NCBI RefSeq assembly: GCF_014851395.1
Contig: NW_024040040.1
Coordinates: forward strand, 18,419,000 to 18,482,999
Source of the DNA: Micropterus salmoides
Lineage: Eukaryota > Chordata > Actinopteri > Centrarchiformes > Centrarchidae
Direction of reading: 5' to 3'
DNA: 64,000 nucleotides
In this document: positions 40,201-43,735 of the stretch, in pieces
Layout of the letters: each line of letters starts with the position of its first letter
Position numbering within the stretch: position 1 is the first letter of the stretch
The notes under the pieces: model-generated
Database searches by the model: none
The model's input: only the letters and a program-made list of their open reading frames with translations
Told to the model about the DNA's origin: nothing
Program-made: the position numbers and the translations under genes

Positions 40201-40860
40201 GATATTTCAACATACAGACAAATAAATCGAAACTCTGCCTGACCAGACTCCACTAGAGGAGAGGAATAAAAGTTTAGATTGTTGTGTAATTTGTGCGTAC
40301 TGTCCCTTAAGTGAGGAGGCTATGTCACTGTAAAAGCTGAAACTACAGGAAGAAAGTGTTTTCTCCCCCAGGTCCCTCCGGCCATAAGCAGCAAGGAGAA
40401 GAGAGAGCAGTGGGGCCTCCGGAGCAACCTTTCCCCTCCCCCCTCCATCTCACGCCCCTCCACCCCAACACCCCCATCCCGAACCTGCTCCCCACTGCCC
40501 CTCTCCCGAACCTGCTCCCCTCTCACCTTGTCCCGCACCTCCTCTCCTCTCCCTCCACCGCTCCCGGTGCTGGGCTCGGCGCCGGCCCCGGGGCCCCCGC
40601 CACCACCGCCTCTGCCGCCAACCCCTCTCCTGCCTCCCCCACCACCTGCGCCACACAGGATCAGAGAAAGTCCTGGGGACGAGGACACGACGGCACTCCT
40701 GCCTCGCAGTGACACCCTGCTGCAGCTCAGTGAGGATGATGGCACAGAGAACCCCCTCCTCACCCCGCTGCTGTCCCACCCTTCACCCCGCCGCTCACCC
40801 CGCCGGTTGCCCCTCCACCTCTCCCCCGTCGACCTGGACCTGGATGAGTCCCACGTCTGA
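2084..40860 (+). CDS. unc80: UNC80, NALCN sodium-leak channel complex subunit (3' ~80% of the gene, 51 exons in window)
   Basis: UNC80 is a very large neuronal scaffold that links UNC79 to the NALCN sodium-leak channel and supports its surface expression and modulation. Conserved blocks in the expected order identify it, for example KAGFGNNFTT, NVVNLGAIRQGMKRFQFLLN, NYHRNMSWLH, CEWGMDAISATLTFLWEVVG, LFGMDTLHK and the terminal LDESHV. The start of the gene lies upstream of the window. Exons joined: 2084-2231, 4124-4272, 7347-7510, 8177-8275, 8532-8740, 10958-11064, 11392-11545, 12706-12878, 12975-13187, 13301-13436, 14523-14656, 14856-15033, 15142-15351, 15574-15671, 15775-15978, 16045-16152, 18237-18375, 18717-18898, 19157-19288, 21463-21649, 21789-21920, 22056-22199, 22453-22553, 22666-22752, 22847-23030, 23244-23338, 26299-26388, 26716-26817, 26935-27115, 27229-27494, 29437-29571, 29664-29802, 29977-30073, 30168-30338, 30474-30566, 30694-30912, 31194-31394, 32041-32083, 32333-32455, 32528-32653, 32754-32877, 34010-34216, 34299-34483, 34595-34760, 34874-35053, 35143-35290, 36159-36215, 37279-37360, 37527-37632, 38914-39110, 40372-40860. 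Phases agree at every junction. No in-frame stop occurs before TGA at 40858-40860. Confidence 0.96.
2540..2790. repeat. fish dispersed repeat with AGCATGCTAACATGCT motifs
   Basis: Clusters of GTTAGC/CATGCTAA motifs, related to those at 19900-19930. Typical of a high-copy fish repeat; class uncertain. Confidence 0.4.
3586..3600 (+). CDS. unc80: candidate 15-nt unc80 microexon (adds K-Y-G-S-A)
   Basis: Fifteen bases sit between a strong polypyrimidine tract with TTGCAG and the donor GTGAGA. They fit phase 1/1, so inclusion adds five residues between EPITD and KAGFG without changing frame. I recall a similar K-Y-G-S-A-G insertion in mammalian UNC80 but cannot check it. Optional: skipping it also gives an intact frame. 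Confidence 0.55.
4124..4272 (+). CDS. unc80: unc80 exon (KAGFGNNFTT...HSPENL)
   Basis: Acceptor TTCCAG, donor GTGAGT; phase 1 in, 0 out. Very high similarity to vertebrate UNC80 (MFKSLITRCASTTHELHSP). Confidence 0.95.
4402..4458. repeat. near-perfect 28-bp-arm palindrome
   Basis: Two 28-base arms (4402-4429 and 4431-4458) are complementary except at one position and are separated by one base. It lies about 130 nt after an unc80 exon. Confidence 0.85.
4985..6036. repeat. dispersed repeat with internal tandem similarity
   Basis: Related segments start near 4989, 5432 and 5746 (TGTACAGTGAAGTT...CATGGCGAA). The motif AGGAGGAGTTxGTTAAAGTAC recurs near 5160 and 5877, and CAGCAGGTGG(C/T)GCTATGA recurs near 5336 and 5653. 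It ends with GTTCGTGCTCGGGCCC, a 3' end familiar from abundant fish repeats. Confidence 0.55.
6045..6292. repeat. fish dispersed repeat (TAGTGCCTTTCTAGTC family)
   Basis: Contains GCCTTTCTAGTCTTTTTGAC, CATTCACACAAATTCATACA and ATCTTGCCCAAGGACACTT, as in a very common percomorph interspersed repeat. A truncated relative lies at 11892-11955. Confidence 0.6.
6320..6388. repeat. (TA)n/(CA)n microsatellite
   Basis: About 50 bases of alternating TA followed by a short CA run. Confidence 0.95.
7347..7510 (+). CDS. unc80: unc80 exon (GLYCDIRQLVQF...LPGP)
   Basis: Acceptor TCCCAG, donor GTACTG; phase 0 in, 2 out. Contains EAHGNVFRRVALSALLDSAE followed by a Lys/Glu-rich variable segment. Confidence 0.94.
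8177..8275 (+). CDS. unc80: unc80 exon (SEAGVSGEKGQ...PPQTPE)
   Basis: Acceptor GCGCAG, donor GTGAGT; phase 2 in, 2 out. Matches the mammalian block SSAPEECRSFMSGRPSQTPE with several substitutions. Confidence 0.9.
8532..8740 (+). CDS. unc80: unc80 exon (HDEHIPGALLGRKDFW...KLPI)
   Basis: Acceptor CTTCAG, donor GTGAGA; phase 2 in, 1 out. Includes MFKSQSAASDTSSQSEQDTS and a basic RSRSRSRRISLRKKLK stretch that looks phosphorylatable. Confidence 0.95.
8741..10957. other. unc80 intron, mostly unassigned
   Basis: No exon-like conserved frame. Part of it (about 9840-10250) shares a diverged repeat with 41815-42010. Confidence 0.5.
9840..10250 (+). repeat. diverged dispersed repeat, copy 1
   Basis: Shared landmarks with 41815-42010 in the same order: CTAAAGCTAAAT, TTAGC..AGAG, CAGTAAC/CAGTGAC, CTAGCTTTTG-like, then ACACTG..AATATT..GACA.ACAGAC. 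Family unknown. Confidence 0.4.
10958..11064 (+). CDS. unc80: unc80 exon (GNWLKRSSLSG...FIRQSSK)
   Basis: Acceptor CTCCAG, donor GTCAGG; phase 1 in, 0 out. Contains GVEDLLDISSVDRLSFIRQ, almost unchanged from mammals. Confidence 0.95.
11392..11545 (+). CDS. unc80: unc80 exon with two possible 5' splice sites
   Basis: Acceptor TTTAG. Encodes VKFTSAVKLSEGG and RDEEENFFKRLG. Donors GTAAAT (exon end 11485) and GTAGAC (exon end 11545) both leave phase 1, so 20 residues beginning KWRSGRRNP can be kept or skipped. The mammalian form I recall passes from FFKRLG to a different sequence. Confidence 0.85.
11892..11955. repeat. truncated copy of the 6045-6292 repeat
   Basis: ACAGCGCCTTTCTAGTCTTG followed by CACTCAAATCGCTTTACAC matches the 5' part of that family. 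Confidence 0.6.
12706..12878 (+). CDS. unc80: unc80 exon (GPHGFQERLAAS...LAAALDL)
   Basis: Acceptor TGTCAG, donor GTATGT; phase 1 in, 0 out. Contains NKNVVNLGAIRQGMKRFQF and CCEPGTIPDASILAAALDL. Confidence 0.95.
12975..13187 (+). CDS. unc80: unc80 exon (EAPVVARASLFL...FCQWGD)
   Basis: Acceptor TTCCAG, donor GTGAGT; phase 0/0. Contains FVHRCNRGNWPEWMKGHHVN, one of the most conserved UNC80 blocks. Confidence 0.96.
13301..13436 (+). CDS. unc80: unc80 exon (AIGTRLSELCH...EDYLDD)
   Basis: Acceptor ACTCAG, donor GTGAGT; phase 0 in, 1 out. Ends in an acidic RKEDEEEDYLDD run. Confidence 0.94.
13669..14160. mobile_element. TTAA-flanked MITE (piggyBac-type non-autonomous)
   Basis: Ends are inverted: TTAAAGGTTCAGTGTGTAA at 13669 and its complement ending TTAA at 14160. 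TTAA at both borders and a ~490 bp length without transposase fit a non-autonomous piggyBac-like element common in fish. Confidence 0.8.
14523..14656 (+). CDS. unc80: unc80 exon (TVNPTKCGCPFALK...RTEPLV)
   Basis: Two AGs six bases apart are possible acceptors. The first (CCGAAG) gives N-T-V-N-P, as in mammals (S-T-V-N-P), so 14523 is chosen; the second would start at 14529. Donor GTCAGT. Confidence 0.88.
14856..15033 (+). CDS. unc80: unc80 exon (DLDSCRMRLDPEL...TQEAQ)
   Basis: Acceptor TGTAG, donor GTGAGA; phase 0 in, 1 out. Encodes RHRYERKISFAGILDDEDG. Confidence 0.95.
15142..15351 (+). CDS. unc80: unc80 exon (APIRKIRIGGSRLL...RDTVTDI)
   Basis: Acceptor CTCCAG, donor GTATGA; phase 1/1. Basic, Ser-rich segment (KKGGSLSSIRRAGSLKSTKL) followed by SRQDSESEND. 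Confidence 0.95.
15574..15671 (+). CDS. unc80: unc80 exon (GSPFSTSEPSIEPEG...NMSWLH)
   Basis: Acceptor TTGCAG, donor GTATGT; phase 1 in, 0 out. Confidence 0.94.
15775..15978 (+). CDS. unc80: unc80 exon (IMILLCNQQSFIC...KKSKE)
   Basis: Acceptor GCACAG, donor GTGGGT; phase 0/0. Carries a Cys/His-rich run, CTHIDFCHPRCYQHHSRSC, conserved in the family. Confidence 0.95.
16045..16152 (+). CDS. unc80: unc80 exon (CSDKSCLRTPSMK...KYIRNQ)
   Basis: Acceptor CTCCAG, donor GTGAAG; phase 0/0. The next intron received the Tc1 element. Confidence 0.94.
16305..17941 (+). mobile_element. Tc1/mariner transposon with IR/DR ends
   Basis: Starts CAGTGGGTACGGAAAGTATT and ends with its complement, flanked by TA at 16303-16304 and 17942-17943. 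The terminal inverted repeats are about 210 bp. Each carries an outer and an inner copy of the AGTATTCAGA(T/C)CCC motif, the IR/DR layout known from Sleeping Beauty-type elements. It sits in an unc80 intron in the same orientation as the gene. Confidence 0.93.
16682..17724 (+). pseudogene. Tc1 transposase, broken by two homopolymer indels
   Basis: The N-terminal HTH part (EELRDRIVARHRSGQGYKKI, KSTVASIILKWK) and DDE domain are present: D in ILWSDETKIELFG, D in FTFQQDNDPKHTAK, E in SPDLNPIEHLWRDLK. The frame shifts in the T-run at 17288-17293 (a base appears missing) and again in the A-run at 17649-17653 (a base appears extra). Otherwise the full ~340-residue family length is present, so loss of function looks recent. 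TAC-TGA at the end matches the usual K-Y-stop. Confidence 0.88.
18237..18375 (+). CDS. unc80: unc80 exon (VMSLSPAPLSLLIK...EHMAAAA)
   Basis: Acceptor TCTCAG, donor GTGAGT; phase 0 in, 1 out. Follows the Tc1-bearing intron. Confidence 0.95.
18717..18898 (+). CDS. unc80: unc80 exon (AAMFLLCAVKVPD...QQIFK)
   Basis: Acceptor CTCCAG after a long pyrimidine tract, donor GTACAG; phase 1 in, 0 out. Contains TLWRFRYQVWPRMEEGAQQI. Confidence 0.95.
19052..19118. repeat. (CA)n microsatellite
   Basis: Interrupted then pure CA run in an unc80 intron, close to the next acceptor. Confidence 0.95.
19157..19288 (+). CDS. unc80: unc80 exon (IPPPSINFTLPSP...INEDQS)
   Basis: Acceptor TTTCAG, donor GTAAGT; phase 0/0. 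Confidence 0.95.
19590..20110. repeat. fish dispersed repeat with GTTAGCATG motifs
   Basis: Contains AACGATTTGATGGATTG, AGCAAATGTTAGCATGTTAA and GCCCCACAGAGCCACTAGTA in the order seen in an abundant fish repeat. No ORF. Class not assigned. Confidence 0.5.
20111..21462. other. unc80 intron, nothing recognised
   Basis: AT-rich intron without conserved coding frame or clear repeat. Confidence 0.4.
21463..21649 (+). CDS. unc80: unc80 exon (KSFSARAVSRSHQRAEH...EQEEE)
   Basis: Acceptor TTCCAG, donor GTAGGG; phase 0 in, 1 out. Contains ILKNLQQEEEKRRLGREAS. Confidence 0.95.
21789..21920 (+). CDS. unc80: unc80 exon with tandem NAGNAG acceptor (VVNLASRRLSVSP...SVE)
   Basis: The acceptor reads CCAGCAG. 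Use of the first AG starts at 21789, the second at 21792; they differ by one residue and keep frame. Donor GTATGA. Encodes HRNYSFRRGSVWSVRS. Confidence 0.92.
22056..22199 (+). CDS. unc80: unc80 exon (DEENTTEHTPTHH...REDGVA)
   Basis: Acceptor CACCAG, donor GTAGGT; phase 1/1. Contains QAVFPACICAAVLPIVHLME. Confidence 0.95.
22453..22553 (+). CDS. unc80: unc80 exon (VSAVAQQILWNC...TVSNRQ)
   Basis: Acceptor CTTCAG, donor GTAGGT; phase 1 in, 0 out. Confidence 0.95.
22666..22752 (+). CDS. unc80: unc80 exon (DELMYMLRKLLL...FNYL)
   Basis: Acceptor TGCCAG, donor GTGAAG; phase 0/0; 29 codons. Confidence 0.95.
22847..23030 (+). CDS. unc80: unc80 exon (VGLIMYFVRTPCEWG...TASMP)
   Basis: Acceptor CTATAG, donor GTGAAT; phase 0 in, 1 out. 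Near-identical to mammals (GMDAISATLTFLWEVVGYVE). Confidence 0.96.
23244..23338 (+). CDS. unc80: unc80 exon (GTKTLVVHGQNEC...FEALLK)
   Basis: Acceptor ATGCAG, donor GTAAGG; phase 1 in, 0 out. Confidence 0.95.
23339..24340. other. unc80 intron, nothing firm recognised
   Basis: No conserved frame. Short C and CA runs near 23695-23713. Confidence 0.35.
24345..25300 (+). mobile_element. possible LTR fragment followed by a primer-binding-site-like sequence
   Basis: A GC-rich block (24350-24560) is followed by an AT-rich stretch with AATAAA near 25092, and then CTCCAGTGGTGCCCCGAAAC at about 25273-25292. The TGGTGCC...CGAAAC sequence just after a CA resembles a tRNA-complementary priming site after an LTR end. 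No gag or pol frame follows and no second LTR was seen, so the outer boundary is uncertain. Confidence 0.35.
25490..25600. repeat. hAT-like repeat fragment (GGGGTCGGGACCC)
   Basis: GGGGTTATCAATCTAGGGGT, GGGACCC and GGGGTCGTGAGAGCAAATG resemble termini of a common vertebrate hAT-type repeat. Confidence 0.4.
25740..26225. repeat. dispersed repeat-like segment
   Basis: CATCAGTGTGATGGCCTGTG, AACTGTTCCTGTATCTG and CAGGTTGTGTCCAGGGTGG are hallmarks of a common fish repeat; class uncertain. It is separate from the unc80 exon at 26299. Confidence 0.45.
26299..26388 (+). CDS. unc80: unc80 exon (ECLEFFNIPEARSAHYFL...HYSK)
   Basis: Acceptor AACCAG, donor GTAGAC; phase 0/0. Preceded by a ~3 kb repeat-filled intron. 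Confidence 0.95.
26716..26817 (+). CDS. unc80: unc80 exon (TYVRDIYPFRRSVS...LIQKQ)
   Basis: Acceptor CTCCAG, donor GTATGG; phase 0/0. Confidence 0.95.
26935..27115 (+). CDS. unc80: unc80 exon (VFSRKLEEVGRVLFL...FTEQQ)
   Basis: Acceptor TTTTAG, donor GTGAGA; phase 0 in, 1 out. Contains HKQSHVSLLQEDLLRLPSFP. Confidence 0.95.
27229..27494 (+). CDS. unc80: unc80 exon (GKELFGMDTLHKVLW...PTMLQ)
   Basis: Acceptor TCCCAG, donor GTAAGA; phase 1 in, 0 out. Second-longest coding exon here after the terminal one (266 nt). Confidence 0.96.
27495..28199. other. unc80 intron, nothing recognised
   Basis: AT-rich sequence without conserved frame. Confidence 0.35.
28205..28445. repeat. fish dispersed repeat (CATCCATC tail, GGTCGCAGGGGGCTGGAGCC)
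   Basis: Begins with CCATCCATC, then CAACTGCTTATCCTGCGTAC and CCAATCCCAGCTGACATCGG, through AATTTAGGGTCACCAATCAA. The same family lies reversed at 39800-39921. Probably a LINE/SINE 3'-tail type repeat. Confidence 0.6.
28446..29436. other. unc80 intron, nothing recognised
   Basis: No exon or clear repeat. Confidence 0.35.
29437..29571 (+). CDS. unc80: unc80 exon (VYSDYESDPLLRQGIE...LLEFT)
   Basis: Acceptor TGACAG, donor GTAAGA; phase 0/0. Contains FYILHRKPFILQLFASVAP. Confidence 0.95.
29664..29802 (+). CDS. unc80: unc80 exon (TSTSTGLSKGVSAQ...PLRSL)
   Basis: Acceptor TCGCAG, donor GTAAAC; phase 0 in, 1 out. The first six residues differ from the mammalian sequence; GVSAQCLFDLL onward is conserved. 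Confidence 0.94.
29977..30073 (+). CDS. unc80: unc80 exon (DFCYGNEDLTFSIS...PESFR)
   Basis: Acceptor TTGCAG, donor GTATGG; phase 1 in, 2 out, joining as FR-S-LQML with the next exon. Confidence 0.94.
30168..30338 (+). CDS. unc80: unc80 exon (LQMLMVLEALVPCHL...SESLT)
   Basis: Acceptor CTCCAG, donor GTCTGA; phase 2/2. Contains AALATSLQALLYS. Confidence 0.94.
30474..30566 (+). CDS. unc80: unc80 exon (RPMTAPQMSRCDQGHKG...GVNT)
   Basis: Acceptor CCACAG, donor GTCAGG; phase 2/2. Confidence 0.94.
30694..30912 (+). CDS. unc80: unc80 exon (RDNLHLLEEGQGMPREEL...KSHM)
   Basis: Acceptor ACCCAG, donor GTGATG; phase 2/2. The short mammalian segment Y-Q-E-Q-G-A-K-L-H-F-I that I recall before NLHLLEEG is not found between this and the previous exon. 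Confidence 0.94.
31194..31394 (+). CDS. unc80: unc80 exon (RLAEIAHALLKLAPYD...HKMPTL)
   Basis: Acceptor CCCCAG, donor GTGCGC; phase 2/2. Contains AVRPALILILKRLDRMFNKI. Its partner exon decides the downstream frame. Confidence 0.95.
31690..31931. mobile_element. short hAT-like MITE (CAGTGTTCCCTCTAAGCC ends)
   Basis: Inverted ends CAGTGTTCCCTCT(A/G)AGCC at 31690 and ending 31931; about 242 bp. The CAGTGTTCCCTCTAAG terminus is known from vertebrate hAT elements. It sits in the intron before the 43-nt unc80 exon. Confidence 0.7.
32041..32083 (+). CDS. unc80: 43-nt frame-setting unc80 exon (S-H-K-G-D-D-Y...N-N-E)
   Basis: Bounded by a pyrimidine tract with TTGCAG and a consensus donor GAG|GTAAGT. 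Enters phase 2, leaves phase 0, encoding SHKGDDYMAGNINNE. Without it, the following exon (32333) is read in a frame that hits TGA at about codon 17. With it, the following exon reads ETGGVGGGQQPDEG and then the conserved GICLTLQRQPIIS. Not a segment I recognise from mammalian UNC80. Confidence 0.75.
32333..32455 (+). CDS. unc80: unc80 exon readable in two frames (EGICLTLQRQP...VCVNL)
   Basis: Acceptor CTCCAG, donor GTATGG. In phase 0 it encodes ETGGVGGGQQPDE then GICLTLQRQPIISFLPHLRS. In the frame given by direct joining to 31394 its start reads R-Q-V-E-W-E-A-A-S-S-L, which resembles the mammalian sequence, but then stops. Confidence 0.9.
32528..32653 (+). CDS. unc80: unc80 exon (VMGVVGPSSVADGLPLL...LQIQ)
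   Basis: Acceptor TGCCAG only 72 nt after the preceding donor; donor GTAGGC; phase 0/0. Contains LSPYLSPPLPFSTAVVRL. Confidence 0.95.
32754..32877 (+). CDS. unc80: unc80 exon (ALKEDFPLSHVISPF...GSGSK)
   Basis: Acceptor TCCAAG, donor GTAAGA; phase 0 in, 1 out. Confidence 0.95.
33060..33880. mobile_element. non-autonomous DNA-transposon-like repeat (AGTTACTT / AAGTAATATTACTTCC ends)
   Basis: Both borders carry AAGTAAT/ATTACTT-type motifs in inverted sense, and the right border CTAGGGGAAAGTAATATTAC then TTCCCAACGCTCTT matches a common fish repeat end. No transposase frame. Confidence 0.5.
34010..34216 (+). CDS. unc80: unc80 exon (DSPHLEPPEIFLLLQT...SQAAYL)
   Basis: Acceptor CTGCAG, donor GTATGA; phase 1/1. 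Contains SPAHCSTPGDTGKDLRREGL. Confidence 0.95.
34299..34483 (+). CDS. unc80: unc80 exon (ALKVVLVCFERSLGN...FIQCK)
   Basis: Acceptor CTGCAG, donor GTAAAG; phase 1 in, 0 out. Hydrophobic FWDFIDFIVRTRIPIFVLL is conserved. Confidence 0.95.
34595..34760 (+). CDS. unc80: unc80 exon (LLTQPAESQEEITAR...AVHSGS)
   Basis: Acceptor GTGCAG, donor GTCAGA; phase 0 in, 1 out. Confidence 0.95.
34874..35053 (+). CDS. unc80: unc80 exon (AYQGKTSISTVGTST...TDEDDEE)
   Basis: Acceptor CTTCAG, donor GTCAGG; phase 1/1. Ser/Thr-rich tail region (RLSLATMSRSNTGTGTVWEQ). Confidence 0.94.
35143..35290 (+). CDS. unc80: unc80 exon (NDSMSIPSVVSEHEAFL...MLPSH)
   Basis: Acceptor CTCCAG, donor GTAGCA; phase 1 in, 2 out. Confidence 0.92.
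35291..36158. other. unc80 intron, nothing recognised
   Basis: No supported exon. Ends in a strong pyrimidine tract serving the 36159 exon. Confidence 0.4.
36159..36215 (+). CDS. unc80: unc80 exon (SEPNVLDESQGLLQEGNLS)
   Basis: Acceptor TTACAG, donor GTACAG; phase 2/2; 57 nt. Matches SEPNVLDDSQGLAAEGSLS of mammals. Confidence 0.93.
36216..37200. other. unc80 intron
   Basis: Contains a C10/A9 run near 36508-36528; no exon seen. Confidence 0.4.
37203..37240. repeat. (TG)n microsatellite
   Basis: Pure TG run about 40 nt upstream of an unc80 acceptor. Another short TG run is at 37658-37680. Confidence 0.95.
37279..37360 (+). CDS. unc80: unc80 exon (RVASVQSEPGQQNLL...KRGLRQ)
   Basis: Acceptor TAACAG, donor GTGTGG; phase 2 in, 0 out. 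Confidence 0.94.
37527..37632 (+). CDS. unc80: unc80 exon (LRRPLLSIPKNEPRG...QPKNKPL)
   Basis: Acceptor CTGCAG, donor GTAACA; phase 0 in, 1 out. Basic; contains GARLSTTRRSIQPK. Confidence 0.93.
37722..38347. mobile_element. MITE with AGGCCCC...CACACTACT ends
   Basis: Left end AGGCCCCATTCACACTACTC and right end its imperfect complement (AGGCCCCACCCACACTACTG read inverted). Both continue into a GTTTTTGTTTTA-like stretch. About 626 bp, no ORF. A diverged internal relative is at about 60530-60710. Confidence 0.7.
38348..38913. other. unc80 intron, nothing recognised
   Basis: No additional exon supported. Confidence 0.35.
38914..39110 (+). CDS. unc80: unc80 exon (AHGDQKRSVTFTENQ...GPANTQ)
   Basis: Acceptor CCACAG, donor GTAGGT; phase 1 in, 0 out. 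DQKRSVTF is conserved; the rest is a fast-evolving Pro/Ser/Ala segment. Confidence 0.92.
39111..39799. other. unc80 intron, AT-rich
   Basis: No exon or defined repeat. Confidence 0.35.
39800..39921. repeat. reversed copy of the 28205 repeat with (GGAT)n tail
   Basis: CAGCTGGGATTGGCTCCAGC and ATGCAGGATAAGCGGTTGAG are followed by GGATGGATGGATGGATGGAT. Confidence 0.65.
40372..40860 (+). CDS. unc80: unc80 terminal coding exon, proline-rich tail ending LDESHV-stop
   Basis: Acceptor CCCCAG. 162 codons plus TGA. Contains three tandem S/P-R-T-x-S-P-L units, a polyproline run of the type P5-LPPTPLLP-P5, then TALLPRSDTLLQLSEDDGTE and NPLL, which match the mammalian tail. The terminal LDESHV is conserved and resembles a class I PDZ ligand (E-S-H-V); a binding role is inference. 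The central Pro/Ser-rich part is GC-rich and unlike the mammalian sequence I recall. Confidence 0.93.
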   Translation, partial: VPPAISSKEKREQWGLRSNLSPPPSISRPSTPTPPSRTCSPLPLSRTCSPLTLSRTSSPLPPPLPVLGSAPAPGPPPPPPLPPTPLLPPPPPAPHRIRESPGDEDTTALLPRSDTLLQLSEDDGTENPLLTPLLSHPSPRRSPRRLPLHLSPVDLDLDESHV

Positions 40861-43100
40861 GAGGATTGTATTTTACTTTGTGTAGCCCAAGCCAAATGCC
40901 ATATAGATACCTGCAGGGTACGGATAACAGGGAGGCTGTGCGGCACAAACTTCAAAACATTTAAGAGCAAGAGTGTACGCCGATTGAGTGACAATGCACA
41001 AAGTACATAGTTTGAAAGGAAGGGAATGTACAGGCAGAAGTGTGGGTGTTTTCCACGCTAACCCCCTGCCTCTTCAAGTGTGTCTGTAACCCACCGACTT
41101 GATTTCTGTTCCATCTGTAGCCCGCAAAATCCTAAAAGCCATTTCTGTTTTCCCCTCAGCCGGAGGGTTGAATGTACAGCCTACTTTAGCAGCAGTCTAC
41201 CTTATTGCTTGTCTCTTTCATCATAGAAAACTGAAATCATGCTGGATTTTTAAGTCGACCCGTGCTGGTCTATTCTACCCCAAGAGCAAAGATTTATTTT
41301 TTAATTATATTTTATGACATACAAAGTATTAATAATGCTGGTAAATATTCAAATGTTAATAGATCAGAAATGGTTAAATTATTGATATTAACCAATTAAA
41401 GCTTCAAATACTGTCAATTTAAATATTAAAGATGTCTATATTTAGGAGATCCATATAAATTTAAAAAAGAAATACTATAGCTTGTACAGTTCAGGAAGTG
41501 CTGCAAAGGTTTTAAAGGTGTATTAAGAGCCATTCCAAAGCTATAGGAGAAATGAGCACCCTTTATTAAATGACATAAAGTAAATATACAGTACAGTGTA
41601 TGTATATTAAAGATTTTATGTGATTATATGTAACAGGATCAAGAAATTGAGAAGAGTTTTTCAGTGTGTTGATTATACTGTAAAATGTCAACAGAACAAG
41701 TTAAGTAAATTTGAAATTTCAGTAGTAAAGGTTAAAGTTCGTTTAACCATAATTAAAGCTAACATAAAATAAATTTAATAGGTTATTTTATAAATTTTTA
41801 AATTGAATCATGATGGGGGGCAGCTAAACCCCTACTAAAGCTAAATATCTTAGCAGAGTAGCAGTGACCATCTCTAGCTTTTGTGCTGAACTTATCTTTA
41901 AATTGCATATCAATTTAGTTATTACACTGATATCAGTATAAATATTTATAGAGGACAAACAGACAGCAAAAGAGCTTTACATAATTCTTAAAGCTATGAT
42001 CAAAATATATTAATAAGCAGGACCAAAACTTCTTTTTGGTTTGAATGGGTTTTTTCCCCAATAAATCCTTGTTTTCTCAACATAAATGCCAGAAACTTTC
42101 AAACAGCAAATCCACCATTGACTTGTTCCGTGCAATGCAATCATAATGTCAAACATATCCCATTTATTCTACAGTGTACCTTGTTCTGCTCACAAGCAGA
42201 TTTTATTTGTGACCAAAGACTGTATCTTTACCTTGTGTTTCTGTGGTCTGAAATATCAATTCTGAAAACCTAGAACATTTACAAAAGACCCAGAAGACAT
42301 TTAGACATTCATTTTGTTCTGATGTTGCAGTGCTGGTCACGTTGTTTTGGTTTTCGTGTCTGTGATGTTGTCTTGCGCTCACTGACTGTGATGAAGCGAT
42401 GCAGTATAGATGGCTGTTACCTCGTTGCTCATTCCATGCCTTAACAGAGGAATATCAACATGTCTGTTTTATATGACCTCATACCTCCAAAATTTCCACG
42501 TTTAAGGAAACCATACCGTTGCACGTTCCAGTAATCAACATAATTATTTATTTTACCCTGCCTTCCCCTTCTGACAATGATAATGTTAAATCACATAATA
42601 CAAGATCGATATGTGCCATAATCCACACCAACGCACTGTGAGTGTTTTGTTATTTGCTGCTTCTCTACTATATGTCAGTGTTGTATAACATTCTTTCTTT
42701 TTACTATTAACACAAATCAATTAACACACAATAACAGTAATTGAAATGGTATTCCTAATGAAAACGCATGTAAAGTCCCTGTTTCTACTAAATTTAAGAC
42801 CCAAAATGTGTGACATTACCATTGTGTCTGTATTGCAGTCCTGTCCTGTCCTCTGAATCCGTGTCAAGTCAAAAAAATTTCAAATAACATATCTATCTTA
42901 AATCCATAAAACACACTATACTGATACATCAATGCCATGTTCATGGTTTTAAAGTCTTTAGAGAAGTACAAAGAAGTTTTTAGTGTCAGAGGGCCACTGA
43001 GCTGTTGAGTCTGAGTTCCCTTTAAATGTAATGTGTCTGTGTCAAATTACGTGTTTGTGCAAAGTTATAATAAACTACAGTATATCAGAATATTTCTGGA
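40861..43100 (+). other. unc80: unc80 3' UTR (inferred)
   Basis: AT-rich non-coding sequence after the unc80 stop with no competing ORF. AATAAA at 43069-43074 is a plausible poly(A) signal. The true 3' end cannot be read from sequence alone. Confidence 0.45.
41815..42010 (+). repeat. diverged dispersed repeat, copy 2
   Basis: Relative of 9840-10250, here within the presumed unc80 3' UTR. Confidence 0.4.
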
Positions 43101-43489
43101 ATATCTAAATAAATAGATATTGTTTACAATGTTGTTCAGATTTGTCTATTTCTAACCATGTGGAAAACATCAAGTTCTAGTCTTGTGGCAGTTCTGTTGC
43201 AGTTCACAAGGAAAACCTCTAAACAATATTTCCGAAAACCAGTACATCCAACAGATGCATAGTTGCAAAACTTCCTAACGCCAAACTTCATGTTTCATAT
43301 CTAATTTTCTGAGAGTAGGAATAATACCTGTTTTCTTTGACTGTGGTAGACAGCAGTGCAGGAGGTGATAAGCTGTAATACTCTGACTGGTGTTTTGATC
43401 TCTGCTGAGTCATTGATATTGCCTGCTATAATTGTCTACCAATCAATGTGTCTCTGAATATCAAGTAAGTTCATGTAATTTTTGTTTGA

Positions 43490-43735
43490 AGTTCTGAGGA
43501 TGTGGGTTCTGTCTTCACTCTTATCAGTCAGTTTTATAGTTGGATGTCCAATGGAAACAGTGAAAAGCTTTGAGAAAAAACAGTAACGTGTCTCAGATCA
43601 GATAGTTTAGAGTGTTGGGAGCCTGATCAGAAGTTCTGAGGATGTGAGTTCAATCCTTATGAGTCCTAGTGAATTTTAAAGTCCAACACCCAAAGTGAAG
43701 AGATAAAAGCACTCAGAGAAAAGGTTCAAATGTGA
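43490..43735. repeat. two-copy direct repeat, SINE-like in character
   Basis: AGTTCTGAGGATGTG occurs at about 43491 and 43633, each followed by similar CAGT/TCAATCC, TTTTA(T/A)AGT and AGTGAA..AGC segments. GTGAGTTCAATCC resembles a Pol III B box, which is suggestive only. Confidence 0.4.

Noticed and set aside
40320..40994. 224-residue open frame on the minus strand, Gly/Arg-rich
   Set aside because: It is the antisense shadow of the proline-rich unc80 terminal exon; low-complexity composition explains its length.
43490..43735. tRNA gene suggested by a B-box-like GAGTTCAATCC
   Set aside because: No cloverleaf, anticodon arm or acceptor stem could be formed; at most a SINE trace.
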